Shown one piece after another: positions 52,067 through 60,860 of a DNA stretch of 64,000 bases (positions within the stretch are counted from its first letter, which is position 1; each line of letters opens with the position of its first letter). The position numbers and the translations under genes were made by a program. Location of the stretch: contig CAUYUJ010015741.1 of NCBI GenBank assembly GCA_963575745.1, positions 107,001-171,000 on the forward strand, read 5' to 3'. The notes below the pieces were generated by a model. It made no database searches and was not told the DNA's origin. It saw nothing but the letters and a program-made list of their open reading frames with translations. The stretch comes from Prorocentrum cordatum. Lineage: Eukaryota > Sar > Dinophyceae > Prorocentrales > Prorocentraceae.

Positions 52067-54052
52067 CTACTTGGTCTCCTGGACGCACCGGACTTTCGTA
52101 GGCGTCTCAGTGATCAACTCCTTGGCCGGCCGCTTTCCCGCGAGCGACGTCTTCTTCGACACCAACAGTTCGCGACAGCCCTTGAGCTCCTCCTTGAAAG
52201 TGCTGCGAACGTCCGGCATGTCCTTGCACGAGAAAATGTTCTCGGCCACGAGCGTCCACGCGAGGTTGGATCCCTGCGGGCGGCCGACGACGAGGTAGTC
52301 CACGTCCTCCTCATCCATGAGCGACGCGCCCGCCCGACTCTTGGGCACCAGCATCTCCAGGCGGAACGGGGCGGGGTCGTCGGCGCCGTCCGCGACAGTG
52401 GACACGACCTCCTCGTGCGTGATCTCTTCCATGTCGCCGAGGTCCGCGCGCGTCGGCTCACCCCGGGCGCGCGCCAGGACCATGACGCACTCGGCGACGC
52501 AGCCGGTCTGCTTGCACTTGGCGGTGGACAACGTGTCCGTCAGGTCCGTCGCGAGGTTGGAGACCGGAAGGACGGCGCCCGCGCCGTGGTCTGCGACGAG
52601 CGACAACACTTGCTTGAGGGCGGGCCGCCGGGGCGCGCCCCAGGGCACCATCAGCGCTGGCGTCACCTTCAATATGGCGAAGTTGCACTCCGCGCGAGCG
52701 TCGTCCGACCGGCTCTGCTTGGCCTGCGATAGCCTGGCCACCTTCTCACGGTTGGCGCCGAGGACGACGTCGCATCGGACCTGGAAGCACATGCCTGCGA
52801 CAGTGCGCTGCTCTATCAACTGCTGCAACTCGTCGAGGTTCGCGACGCCGGCGAGCGCGACCAGGCTGTTCTCGTCCGCCAAGATGTCGTCCATGCCGCC
52901 CGTGAAATCCCCCAGGGTCACAGAGCTCAAAGCGGATTTGTTTGTGTCTGGCTCTGGCCGGTGCTTCATGAAATGCTTGCAGTTGCCCTCCGGGTTGATC
53001 TTGGTGCGGCAGTGCTTGCACTTCGTGTACACGGGGTCGGGGTTGGAGACGCCCGTGAGCCACGCGCCGTGCACCTCTACCTGCACCTCGGCGGGCAGTG
53101 GCCGGCCCCCGGAAACGGGCGACTGGGTGGATGCCTCCATCACGGCGTTCGGCGGGCTTGCTGCGTCGGCACTTTCCGTCCACGAGAGGGAGCAGGTCTT
53201 CAATGTGCGCAGGCAAGTCTTGTACAAACCCTGCTTCGGGCTCTGCATGCGCACCACCGCGCCGCTCGGGGCCCACACCGCAGACATGCGTTCGCCCACC
53301 GTGGCGCTCAGGGCTCTCAGCTCCTCGGCCTTCTGGTGGCGCGGCTGCAAATGCGCCCAAGCACATGCGTTCTGGGAATCCTTGAAGAACTCGGCAGTCA
53401 GGTGGACCTGGCCGGACTCCTTCCTCACGACGCGCGCGTTCTCCACCTGCAACACGACGGGGTCTGCCTCTTCCTCAACGTCGCCCAGGCCGTGGGCCCC
53501 CTTCACCATGTCGTAGAACGTGTCGCCCCACAGCTCCACGAGAATCGACTTGCCGCTCTCCTCGTCCTTCAGCCAGACCTCGACCTTTTTGATCGACGCC
53601 ACTGCCCTCTGCTCCACCACGCGGCCCACGACGTCTACTCGATCCCCGTCGTTGCACATCCCCACGTCGCGCAGGCCCCCGCGAGGCGCCACGGGCCCCG
53701 AAGGTAGCTGGGAGGCGTCGGCGCCCGCCAGGGCAACGCAGCGCACGTTGGACTTCGGGTTCAGGTTGATCACGCGGCCGCCGCTGTAGTACGAGCTGCT
53801 CTTCACCGTCACGTTGCTGAATGTCCCCGCCTTGCCCGGGAGGTACAGGCGCGCCTTCATCAACACGTCCTGGGTAGACTGGCCAGTGAGCTCGAACCAA
53901 ATGGGTGCACCAGTGTGGTCGAGGAAACGCCCCACGCCCTTCGCGAAATGCTGCACTTGCTTCGCCTCGAAGAACACGCACTTCAGTCGAGCGGTGTACC
54001 CCGGGGCTGGCCTGTTGAGCGGGAACGCGGCAATCGACTTCTGCAAGGCCAT
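52067..54052 (-). CDS. RPA-like OB-fold, zinc-ribbon protein (single-stranded DNA binding, likely)
   Basis: 661 residues from the ATG at 54050-54052, preferred because the upstream in-frame codons lie in repeat sequence. The central block GDRVDVVGRVVEQRA (about 136-150), KKVEVWLKDEESGKSILVEL and WGDTFYDM (to about 182) has the strand order and the LWGD signature of the OB folds of replication protein A large subunits. A zinc ribbon follows at about 345-364 (KCKHC...NCKHFMKH), placed as in the RPA C-terminal DNA-binding domain. A second Cys cluster, CKQTGCVAEC, lies at about 513-522. The N-terminal 130 residues (SSYYSGGRVINLNP) may hold another OB fold. RPA binds single-stranded DNA in replication and repair. 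Divergence leaves open a dinoflagellate-specific or element-borne paralogue. No intron was seen. Confidence 0.65.
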   Translation of the reverse strand: MALQKSIAAFPLNRPAPGYTARLKCVFFEAKQVQHFAKGVGRFLDHTGAPIWFELTGQSTQDVLMKARLYLPGKAGTFSNVTVKSSSYYSGGRVINLNPKSNVRCVALAGADASQLPSGPVAPRGGLRDVGMCNDGDRVDVVGRVVEQRAVASIKKVEVWLKDEESGKSILVELWGDTFYDMVKGAHGLGDVEEEADPVVLQVENARVVRKESGQVHLTAEFFKDSQNACAWAHLQPRHQKAEELRALSATVGERMSAVWAPSGAVVRMQSPKQGLYKTCLRTLKTCSLSWTESADAASPPNAVMEASTQSPVSGGRPLPAEVQVEVHGAWLTGVSNPDPVYTKCKHCRTKINPEGNCKHFMKHRPEPDTNKSALSSVTLGDFTGGMDDILADENSLVALAGVANLDELQQLIEQRTVAGMCFQVRCDVVLGANREKVARLSQAKQSRSDDARAECNFAILKVTPALMVPWGAPRRPALKQVLSLVADHGAGAVLPVSNLATDLTDTLSTAKCKQTGCVAECVMVLARARGEPTRADLGDMEEITHEEVVSTVADGADDPAPFRLEMLVPKSRAGASLMDEEDVDYLVVGRPQGSNLAWTLVAENIFSCKDMPDVRSTFKEELKGCRELLVSKKTSLAGKRPAKELITETPTKVRCVQETK

Positions 54053-54339
54053 CAGCACGCGCCGGGCAGCCAAGGGGCCGCGCGGCTGACTCTGGGAGTG
54101 CAAAAGCCGCGCGGCCCCTTTCGTGGACGTGCGCGTTAGTGTCGCGCCCGCGCGCTCCCAGCCACGAGCCAAAAAACAAAAACGGAGGACGACGGCGGAA
54201 TGCAGGAAGATGAGGATGAGGACGGTTGGGGCTTGCTCCGTGGCGATTCAGTTCCAAAAGCGGTGCGACGGGCAACAGGCACGGTGCAGATATCGACGGC
54301 GCCGACGCGCCGACCTCGAGAACGCACGGCCCAACGGAG

Positions 54340-54720
54340 AGAGGGTGGACATGGGCTGACCCTGAGGGTGCACTGCCCGGCGGAGAGGAGGAGAGGCGAA
54401 CGGGGGGGCCGGCTGACCCTGAGGGTGCAATGCCGGGGCAGGAAAAGACCGAGGACGAGGGCTGACCCGGAGGGTGCAATGCCCGGCGGCGAGCAGGAAA
54501 GGATAACGGTGAGACCGGCTGACCCTGAGGGTGCAATGCCGGGGAAGGAAACGCGCGGGGGCGGGGGCTGACCCTGGGGGTGCACTGCCCAGCGGAGAGG
54601 AGGAGAGGCGAACGGGAGCACGGCTGACCCGGAGGGTGCAATGCCGGCGCAGGAAGACAGCGAGGACAGGGGCTGACCCCGAGGGTGCAATGCCCGGCGG
54701 AGAGGAGGAGGCCGACCCGG
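54340..54720 (+). repeat. GGCTGACCCTGAGGGTGCAATGCC array, block 3
   Basis: Seven units alternate between two spacer types, giving 57- and 48-bp monomers in a dimer of about 105 bp. It lies on the 5' side of the OB-fold gene. ACCCTGAGGGT is a perfect small palindrome. Confidence 0.85.
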
Positions 54721-54849
54721 GGGCCGGAATCCTAGGGCGGTGCGGGAAAACGACAAGGCTGCTGGCCTACTCAGAAACCCAGGGCGCGGAGCAAAGAGGC
54801 AAGCTCGGATCTGCCGCAAGCGCCTGCACGGCGCCCTCCTTGGACAATT

Positions 54850-55105
54850 TCTGCCGCTCCAAGACAGCCCAAGAGGCCCCCAAGATCGCCCCAAGACGAC
54901 CCAAGACGGCCCCACGACGACCCAAGAGGCCCCCAAGACGGCCCACGAGGCCCCGAGGACAGCTCCAAGAGGGAGCCCATACGGGGGACCCGAACGAACA
55001 TATCCAGCCCTCCGCCAGAAGGGCGCCCAGGAAGCCCCAACGAGGCTCCCAAGAGACCCCAAGAGCCTCCCAAGAGGCCGCCGAACTACCCCCGAGAGGC
55101 TCCCG
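54850..55105 (-). repeat. CTTGGGGCC minisatellite, reverse orientation
   Basis: CCAAGAGGCCCCCAAGAC units (54850-55105). A forward block starts at 55268. Confidence 0.8.
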
Positions 55106-55194
55106 AGAGCGCTCGTCGTCGTCGTCGTTCAGGGTCGGCGGCACCGGCCGCAAGGCCTCTCCAACAACAGTTCGTCGCAAATGCACAAAGATAT

Positions 55195-55220
55195 TTGAGC
55201 CAAGAGCCAAAATGGCTACG
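55195..55220 (-). other. Relic dinoflagellate spliced-leader sequence
   Basis: On the minus strand 55220-55204 reads CGTAGCCATTTTGGCTC, 17 bases identical to the core of the conserved dinoflagellate spliced leader. It is followed directly by TTGGCTCAA (55203-55195), which looks like the end of a second leader. Two leaders in tandem in genomic DNA are the known mark of a trans-spliced mRNA that was reverse-transcribed, reinserted and trans-spliced again. No gene is clear downstream on the minus strand, where the CTTGGGG repeat begins within 90 bases. It is not an SL RNA gene: no donor GT or Sm-site context was found. Confidence 0.65.
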
Positions 55221-55267
55221 ACATGTTCAATACAATATTAAGGCAAGCGACGATTGCAATACGCCCC

Positions 55268-55575
55268 AGCACCCGGGAAGGACCTCTTGGGGGCCGCCTT
55301 GGGGTGGCATTCCTAAGGAGCTGTCGCCGTGTATGTCTATCCCCGTATTCTGAATCGGGACCGGCCCTGGGCCGGTCGGGGCGTCTTGGGGGCTTCTCTG
55401 GGGCATGCTGGCGGGCTCCGGGGTTCCTTTGGAGCGGAGGGCTCGAAAACTCAAATCCAGTTCCCCCTCTTGGGGCCTTCCTGGGGCCCTTTTGGGGCGT
55501 CATGGGATCCTCATGGGGGCCTTGGGCTCTTGGGCCGTCTTGGGGCGACCTTGGGACATCTTAGGTTGTCCTGGT
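55268..55575 (+). repeat. CTTGGGGCC minisatellite, forward orientation
   Basis: TCTTGGGGGC and TCTTGGGGCG units. With the reverse block at 54.85-55.1 kb it flanks the spliced-leader relic. Confidence 0.8.
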
Positions 55576-56030
55576 CGCTGCAACGGTCCGAAAGGCAAAC
55601 ATGTTCCTCGTTTTTTTCTTCTCGCTGCGGGAAGAGGCGCCGAGGTGGCCCCAAGACCGCCTTGAGATGGCCCCAAAACCGCCAGCCAACCAACCAACCA
55701 GCTAGCCAACGCGCCAACCAGCCAACCAAACAACCGGCCGCTCCAGTTTTCAATGCGTACAGCCACAATGGTGCAAAATACATGGGGAAATCCATATCCA
55801 GAGCACAAGCCCTCCGACACGAAAAAGTAGATTATCAGGAAAAAGCTACTTTTTGAAAGTTTTCGCGCATCTCGTTATGTCGCATGAAACGCAAGGAATC
55901 CTTGAGATTAATGCCAGCCGCTCTTGAAAACTCGGCGTCCTCTTGGGGGTTTTCTTGGGCTGCTGCGGGCCCCCCGGCTTCCTCCTCGTTCTCATTGTTC
56001 TCTCCTCCTCCTCCTCTTCTCCGCCTCCTC
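55576..56030. other. No gene recognised
   Basis: Includes a CCAACCAACCAGCCAA tract at 55682-55735. Otherwise unremarkable. Confidence 0.35.
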
Positions 56031-56061
56031 CTCCTCCTCCTCATCCTCCTCATCATCATTC

Positions 56062-56110
<49 letters not shown>

Positions 56111-56112
56111 TC

Positions 56113-56166
<54 letters not shown>

Positions 56167-56202
56167 CCCTCCTCCTCCTCCTCCTCCACATCGTTCTCCT
56201 TC

Positions 56203-56234
<32 letters not shown>

Positions 56235-56265
56235 TCACTCCTCTTCCTCCTCTTCCTCTCGGAGG
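56030..56265 (+). repeat. TCC/CAT microsatellite
   Basis: TCCTCC runs flanking a long (CAT)n core at about 56055-56165. Poly-Met, poly-His and poly-Ser translations are artefacts. Confidence 0.9.
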
Positions 56266-56389
56266 AGGGCACCGTGAGACAACGGCGGTGAAACAATGGT
56301 GGCCCCAATCTGCTCGGAATCGGTTCCCGGACCCGCCCCCCCCCCAGGATCCAAACGCACTAGTTTTTCGAGCCGCGTCCGGCCGTGGC

Positions 56390-56690
56390 GACGAGGAGGA
56401 GCAGGAGGAGGAGAAGGAGGAGAAGGAGAAGGAGGAGGAGGAGGAGGAGGAGGACGAGGAGGAGGAGATGGAAGAGGAGGAGGGGGAGGAGGTGCAGGAG
56501 CGAAGGTCAAGGAAGAGGGGGAGGAGGTGAAGGGGGACGGGGAGGAGGGGGAGGTGGAGGAGGTGGAGAAGGGAGAGGTGGAGGCCCCTCGAGGAGGCCC
56601 CTCGAAGGCCGAAAAAAATAACATATCTCAAGCTCCTCCTCCTCCTCCTCCTCCTCCTCCTCCTCCTCCTCCTTCTCGCTGCGGCCGTCG
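56390..56690 (+). repeat. GGA purine tract followed by CTC tract
   Basis: GGAGGA to about 56590, then (CTC)n at 56633-56675. A purine block and a pyrimidine block lie close together and could pair or form triplex structures. Confidence 0.85.
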
Positions 56691-57060
56691 GCGCATGCGG
56701 GTCGAGACGCAGCGACGGAACGACAGTGTCGAACAATTTGGCATGCCAACAGAGAGGAGGAGCGCAGAATTTGGCATGCCGACAGGAGAAGCAAAGAGAA
56801 GCGATACCAACACCACCAGGGAGCAACAGCTCGAGGAGCACTCAAGACATCCCCCTTCCCTGCTCGAGAAGGCATCGTGGACCTCAACTCTCGGAGGCCT
56901 CCCTGGTGGTTTGGGTATCGCTTCTCATTGCCCCGACGGGGGGGAGGAGCGCCCGTTCAACCCGCTCGCTGGAACCCCTGCAATTGAATGATTCATATAT
57001 ACGAATCCTGTGCCGCAGGCCCGCAGGAAAAGGAGCAGATCCGAAACAAGCCCTGCAGCA
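56691..57060. other. No gene recognised
   Basis: AATTTGGCATGCC(A/G)ACAG occurs twice (about 56737 and 56769) as a short tandem duplication. No coding support. Confidence 0.35.
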
Positions 57061-57064
57061 ACTC

Positions 57065-57205
57065 CAGAGCGTTCCAGAGCTCCTCCTCCCCGTGCTTCTC
57101 TCCTCCTCACCCTCTGCCTATTCCTCCTCCTCCTCCTCCTCCTCCTCCTCCTCCTCCCCCTCCTCCTCCTCCTCCCCCTCCTTCTCCTCCTCCTCCTCCT
57201 CTGGA
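57065..57205 (+). repeat. TCC microsatellite
   Basis: A nearly pure CTC/TCC run. Confidence 0.9.
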
Positions 57206-57394
57206 GGCTCTCGGAGGCGGGGGGCAAGAGAAAGGAAGGACAATGGAGACGGCGGCGACGCCGGGCCCTTGTCGACAAGCGCGGGCGACGACGACGACGG
57301 GGTTCGAGAGGCCGAGGGAAGGGATATCATTTTGCCCGCAGCGCTGTCGAGCCAGCTGACCTGATCTGCACGGCGAAAACGGGAGCGGCAACGC

Positions 57395-57660
57395 GGGGGC
57401 TGACCCTGAGAGTGCAATGCCCGGAGGAGAGGAGGCGAGGCGAACGGGGAGACCGGCTGACCCTGAGGGTGCAATGCCGTGCAGGAAAAGAACGAAGACG
57501 GGGGCTGACCCTGAGGGCGCAATGCCCGGCGGCGAGCAGGAGAGGCGAGCGGGGAGACCGGCTGACCCTGAGGGTGCAATGCCGAGCAGGGAGAAAGCGG
57601 AGACGGGGGCTGACCCTGAGGGTGCACTGCCCAGGGAGGAAGGGGAGAGGAGCAGTGGGG
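57395..57660 (+). repeat. GGCTGACCCTGAGGGTGCAATGCC array, block 4
   Basis: Five units with the same alternating 57/48-bp spacing as at 54.34 kb. It ends within ten bases of the stop codon of the Cys-rich gene. Confidence 0.85.
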
Positions 57661-57666
57661 AAAAGC

Positions 57667-59055
57667 TCACCCCGGGAAGTAGACGCCGCGCTTGGCGTTC
57701 TGCGTGGCGACGGCGGCCCAGTACGCCTTCCGGATTCCGCGGCCGCCGCCCACGGTGCACTGGGACAGGTCGAAAAAGCACACGAGCACGTCGAGGACCT
57801 CCTGCAGGAAGCCCGGCGAGATGGCCGGCGTGTCCGGGGGGAGATGCAACGCCCTGCGCGTCGCGCCCGGGTGGGCCAGCATGAGGGCAGGGTCGGAGCA
57901 ATACGGGAACAGGCCCTTATTCTTGATCTCCACCTTCCCCGCCGTTCTCTTGTTGTGCACCTCGAGCCCGGAGGCCAGCACCTGTCCCTGCGCCTCCTCG
58001 TTGAGCTTCTTGATCGCGGCCACGAGCGCAGCCTTGCCGATCTGCTGGATGGAGCCGTCCGCGCGCTTCACTGTCTCCAGCAGCTTCGCGGACTTGAGCA
58101 AGGTAATGGTGTGCTCCTGGCTCTCGGACGTCGCTCCAATGACCATCTTCTGCAGGCCGCTCCCCTCAACCTCCGGGATGAGGATGACCCGCAACTTCCC
58201 GGCAGCTCCCCACGTCCACTTCTCCAGGCAAAACTCGAACGGGCAGCGCCAGTGTCCTCCCTCGGCGTCTTTACCCGGCTCGTGCCGATGGTGGGACTTC
58301 ACGCACCGGAGCCAGAACTTCGGGTTCACCGGGAGGAAGAAGCATTTGGGGCAGCTGTACATCAGCAGCACGCCGCCGCCCAGCACGACGTGGAAATCCC
58401 CAGCAGCGGCCACCTCGCTCTGGACGCACACCTTGTGGTAGACCTCGTCCCAGGTCACGTCGGACTGCATTCGGTCGAACGCCTTCGCCGCCAAGTGCTC
58501 CAACACGTCGGCCTCGGACCTCGAGTCGCGCCCGAAGTACCTCTTCCGCTTGTTCCCAAACGAAGCATGCAAGCGCACCTTGTCGCCGTCCCTCTCCTTG
58601 ACATAGTACTCGGAGTCGCCCTCGGTGCGCTCGCCGAAGCACGAGAAGCACATGTGGCGCAAATCGGGCTTGTCCTCGTCGATGTCGATGGTATTCTTGA
58701 ACTCCTGCTTCTCGCCACACATGTCCGCGATGGTCTTCATGCCCCTGGCGACGCGGGCCGAGCCTTGGGGCACGTTGCCCTGGCCGTCACATGGCACCAA
58801 GAACGAGGAGACGGGGAAGCTTGCGTTGCAGAAATCGCAATTGTACGGCCTCCTGACCACGCCGCGCCCACCATCGAAGTCGGGCGTCCCCAGCGGAGGA
58901 GGCGGCATACCGCTGGACGCGGAGGCGTCTGAGTCGGCGGGGTCAGGGGCGACCTCGGCGCGACCGTCCGCAGGGGGGGCGGCGGAGACGTCGCCCACTT
59001 TGCCCTTCTTGGGCCCCTTGCCCTTCCCCTTGCCGCCCGGCCTCTTCGGCGCCAT
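57667..59055 (-). CDS. Cys-rich (zinc-finger-like) protein of unknown function
   Basis: 462 residues from the ATG at 59053-59055 (MAPKRPGGKGKGKGPKKGK, a basic tail). An in-frame ATG at 59140-59142 would add a hydrophobic MPAAAALVCLAEYAEF segment and could be the real start if the protein enters the secretory path. Cys pairs suggest four metal sites: C73-C76 with C89 (CDFC...VPC), C136-C139 (CFSC), C235-C238 with C251 and H255-H258 (CPKCF...RCVKSHHRH) and C271-C276 (CPFEFC). Helical KKLNEEAQGQ and a conserved-looking end, GGGRGIRKAYWAAVATQNAK, follow. I do not recognise the family. The frame is fully open and the copy looks functional. The minus-strand orientation matches its two neighbours. 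The dimeric repeat borders its 3' end. Confidence 0.62.
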   Translation of the reverse strand: MAPKRPGGKGKGKGPKKGKVGDVSAAPPADGRAEVAPDPADSDASASSGMPPPPLGTPDFDGGRGVVRRPYNCDFCNASFPVSSFLVPCDGQGNVPQGSARVARGMKTIADMCGEKQEFKNTIDIDEDKPDLRHMCFSCFGERTEGDSEYYVKERDGDKVRLHASFGNKRKRYFGRDSRSEADVLEHLAAKAFDRMQSDVTWDEVYHKVCVQSEVAAAGDFHVVLGGGVLLMYSCPKCFFLPVNPKFWLRCVKSHHRHEPGKDAEGGHWRCPFEFCLEKWTWGAAGKLRVILIPEVEGSGLQKMVIGATSESQEHTITLLKSAKLLETVKRADGSIQQIGKAALVAAIKKLNEEAQGQVLASGLEVHNKRTAGKVEIKNKGLFPYCSDPALMLAHPGATRRALHLPPDTPAISPGFLQEVLDVLVCFFDLSQCTVGGGRGIRKAYWAAVATQNAKRGVYFPG

Positions 59056-59204
59056 GAGCGCCAGGGCGCCGCAGAGCGCCAGCCAACTGATGGCGAACTC
59101 TGCGTACTCCGCCAGGCACACCAACGCGGCCGCGGCCGGCATGGCGGAGAAGCACCAGGCGCCGAACGGGGAGCAGGACAGCGAGACAATCGAGCCGCGG
59201 TAGC

Positions 59205-59218
59205 TGAATGGTGAGGGG

Positions 59219-59252
<34 letters not shown>

Positions 59253-59255
59253 CTC
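59205..59255 (+). repeat. GGA microsatellite upstream of the Cys-rich gene
   Basis: GGAGGAAGAGG run, about 150 bases upstream of the start codon on the minus strand. Confidence 0.8.
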
Positions 59256-59700
59256 CGCGGGGCTCCTGGGGCTCTCTTGGAGCTCTCCCGGGGCCCTGTT
59301 GGCGCCTCTTGGAGCCCTCTTGGGGCCCTCGGGAGCCCTCTTGGGGACCTCTTTGGCCCTCAAGGACCCCACAAAAACCCGAATGATTTTGCCGGTCAGA
59401 ATTCAAAGTCTGACCGGCAAACCGCCCGTAGCTTCCTCACCCCCAAAATCACATATTTGGGGTCCCTGGGGATGCTCTCGGGGCCCTCTTCGGGCCCTCT
59501 GGAGCCCTCCTGGGGCCCTCTTGGGGCCCTCTTGGGCCCCCCCCCGCCCCTTCCCCTTGCAGGGATTTTGCCGGTCAGAATTCAAAGTCTGACCGGCAAA
59601 CCGCCCGTAGCTTCCTCACCCCCAAAATCACGTATTTGGGGTCCCTGGGGATGCTATCGGGGCCCTCTTGGGGCCGTTTTGGAGCTCCGTAGGGCTCCGC
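59255..59700 (+). repeat. CTTGGGGCC units with two copies of a hairpin-containing segment
   Basis: TTTGCCGGTCAGA (59388-59400) and TCTGACCGGCAAA (59409-59421) form a perfect 13-bp stem with an 8-base loop. The same hairpin and its flank (CCGCCCGTAGCTTCCTCACC, then AAATCAC(A/G)TATTTGGGG) recur at 59567-59600 and 60432-60465. Confidence 0.85.
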
Positions 59701-59995
59701 AGGGCTCAGTAGCGCTCCGTGGCGCCCGTAGGGCTCCGCAGGGCTCAAGTGCGTTGTGGATCAACTCGCCCGTGGCCTCCGAATCCGGGCCTAACTGATT
59801 TGGATCTTAAGCCCGAGCTGTCTGAATGCAGAACTCGCCCTGGAGCTGGTCGCAATGGGGGGTGGTCTTGCTGGGGCGTGGTGGTGCTGGGGCGTGGTCG
59901 TGCTGGGGCGTGGTCGTGCTGGGGTGTGGTCGTGCTGTGGTGAGGTCGTGCTGGGGTGTGGTCGTGCTGTGGTCTTGCTGGGGTGGGGTCGTGCT
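59530..59995 (+). repeat. Segmental duplication, copy 1
   Basis: Virtually identical to 60395-60860, offset about 865 bp. It covers the hairpin, a CTCCG(T/C)AGGGCTC repeat, the AACTGATTTGGATCTTAAGC phrase and the first units of the 16-bp array. Confidence 0.85.
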
Positions 59996-60308
59996 GGGGT
60001 GTGGTCGTGCTGGGGTGTGGTCGTGCTGGGGTGTGGTCGTGCTGGGGTGTGGTCGTGGTGTGGTCGTGCTGGGGTGGTCGTGCGGGGGTGGGTCGGGCGT
60101 GTCGTTGGGGCGTGGTCCTCGTGGTCGTGCTGGGGTGTGGTCGTGCTGGGTGGGTCGTGCTGGGGTGTGGTCGTGCTGGGGTGTGGTCGTGCTGGGTCGT
60201 GTGGTCGTGTTGGGGTGTGGTCGTGCTGGTCGTGCTGGGGTGGGGTCGTGCTGGGGTGGGGTCGTGCTGGAGTGGGGTCGTGCTGGGGTGTGGTCGTGCT
60301 GGGGTGGT
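59840..60308 (+). repeat. 16-bp minisatellite (GTCGTGCTGGGGTGTG), block 1
   Basis: Tandem 16-bp units with GGGTGGGG and GGGCGTG variants. Because 16 is not a multiple of three, all frames cycle through the same 16-residue translation and no stop appears on either strand. Confidence 0.95.
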
Positions 60309-60334
60309 CCGAACCCTGTGACTTATCGATCGGG
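60309..60334 (+). repeat. Boundary motif copy 1
   Basis: ACCCTGTGA(C/T)TTATCGATCG occurs at the ends of minisatellite blocks here and at 61161, 61838, 62409, 63175 and 63806. Confidence 0.85.
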
Positions 60335-60394
60335 TCGTGCTCTCGGGGCCCTCTTGGGGCCCTCTGGAGCCCTCCTGGGGCCCTCTTGGGGCCC

Positions 60395-60860
60395 TCTTGG
60401 GCCCCCCCCCGCCCCTTCCCCTTGCAGGGATTTTGCCGGTCAGAATTCAAAGTCTGACCGGCAAACCGCCCGTAGCTTCCTCACCCCCAAAATCACGTAT
60501 TTGGGGTCCCTGGGGATGCTATCGGGGCCCTCTTGGGGCCGTTTTGGAGCTCCGTAGGGCTCCGCAGGGCTCAGTAGCGCTCCGTGGCGCCCGTAGGGCT
60601 CCGCAGGGCTCAAGTGCGTTGTGGATCAACTCGCCCGTGGCCTCCGAATCCGGGCCTAACTGATTTGGATCTTAAGCCCGAGCTGTCTGAATGCAGAACT
60701 CGCCCTGGAGCTGGTCGCAATGGGGGGTGGTCTTGCTGGGGCGTGGTGGTGCTGGGGCGTGGTCGTGCTGGGGCGTGGTCGTGCTGGGGTGTGGTCGTGC
60801 TGTGGTGAGGTCGTGCTGGGGTGTGGTCGTGCTGGGGTGTGGTCTTGCTGGGGTGGGGTC
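60395..60860 (+). repeat. Segmental duplication, copy 2
   Basis: Copy of 59530-59995. Confidence 0.85.

Noticed and set aside
54340-54720. Regularly spaced identical repeats that look like a CRISPR array (also at 57395-57660)
   Set aside because: The spacers are themselves repeated in two alternating classes, there are no cas-like genes, and the context is eukaryotic.
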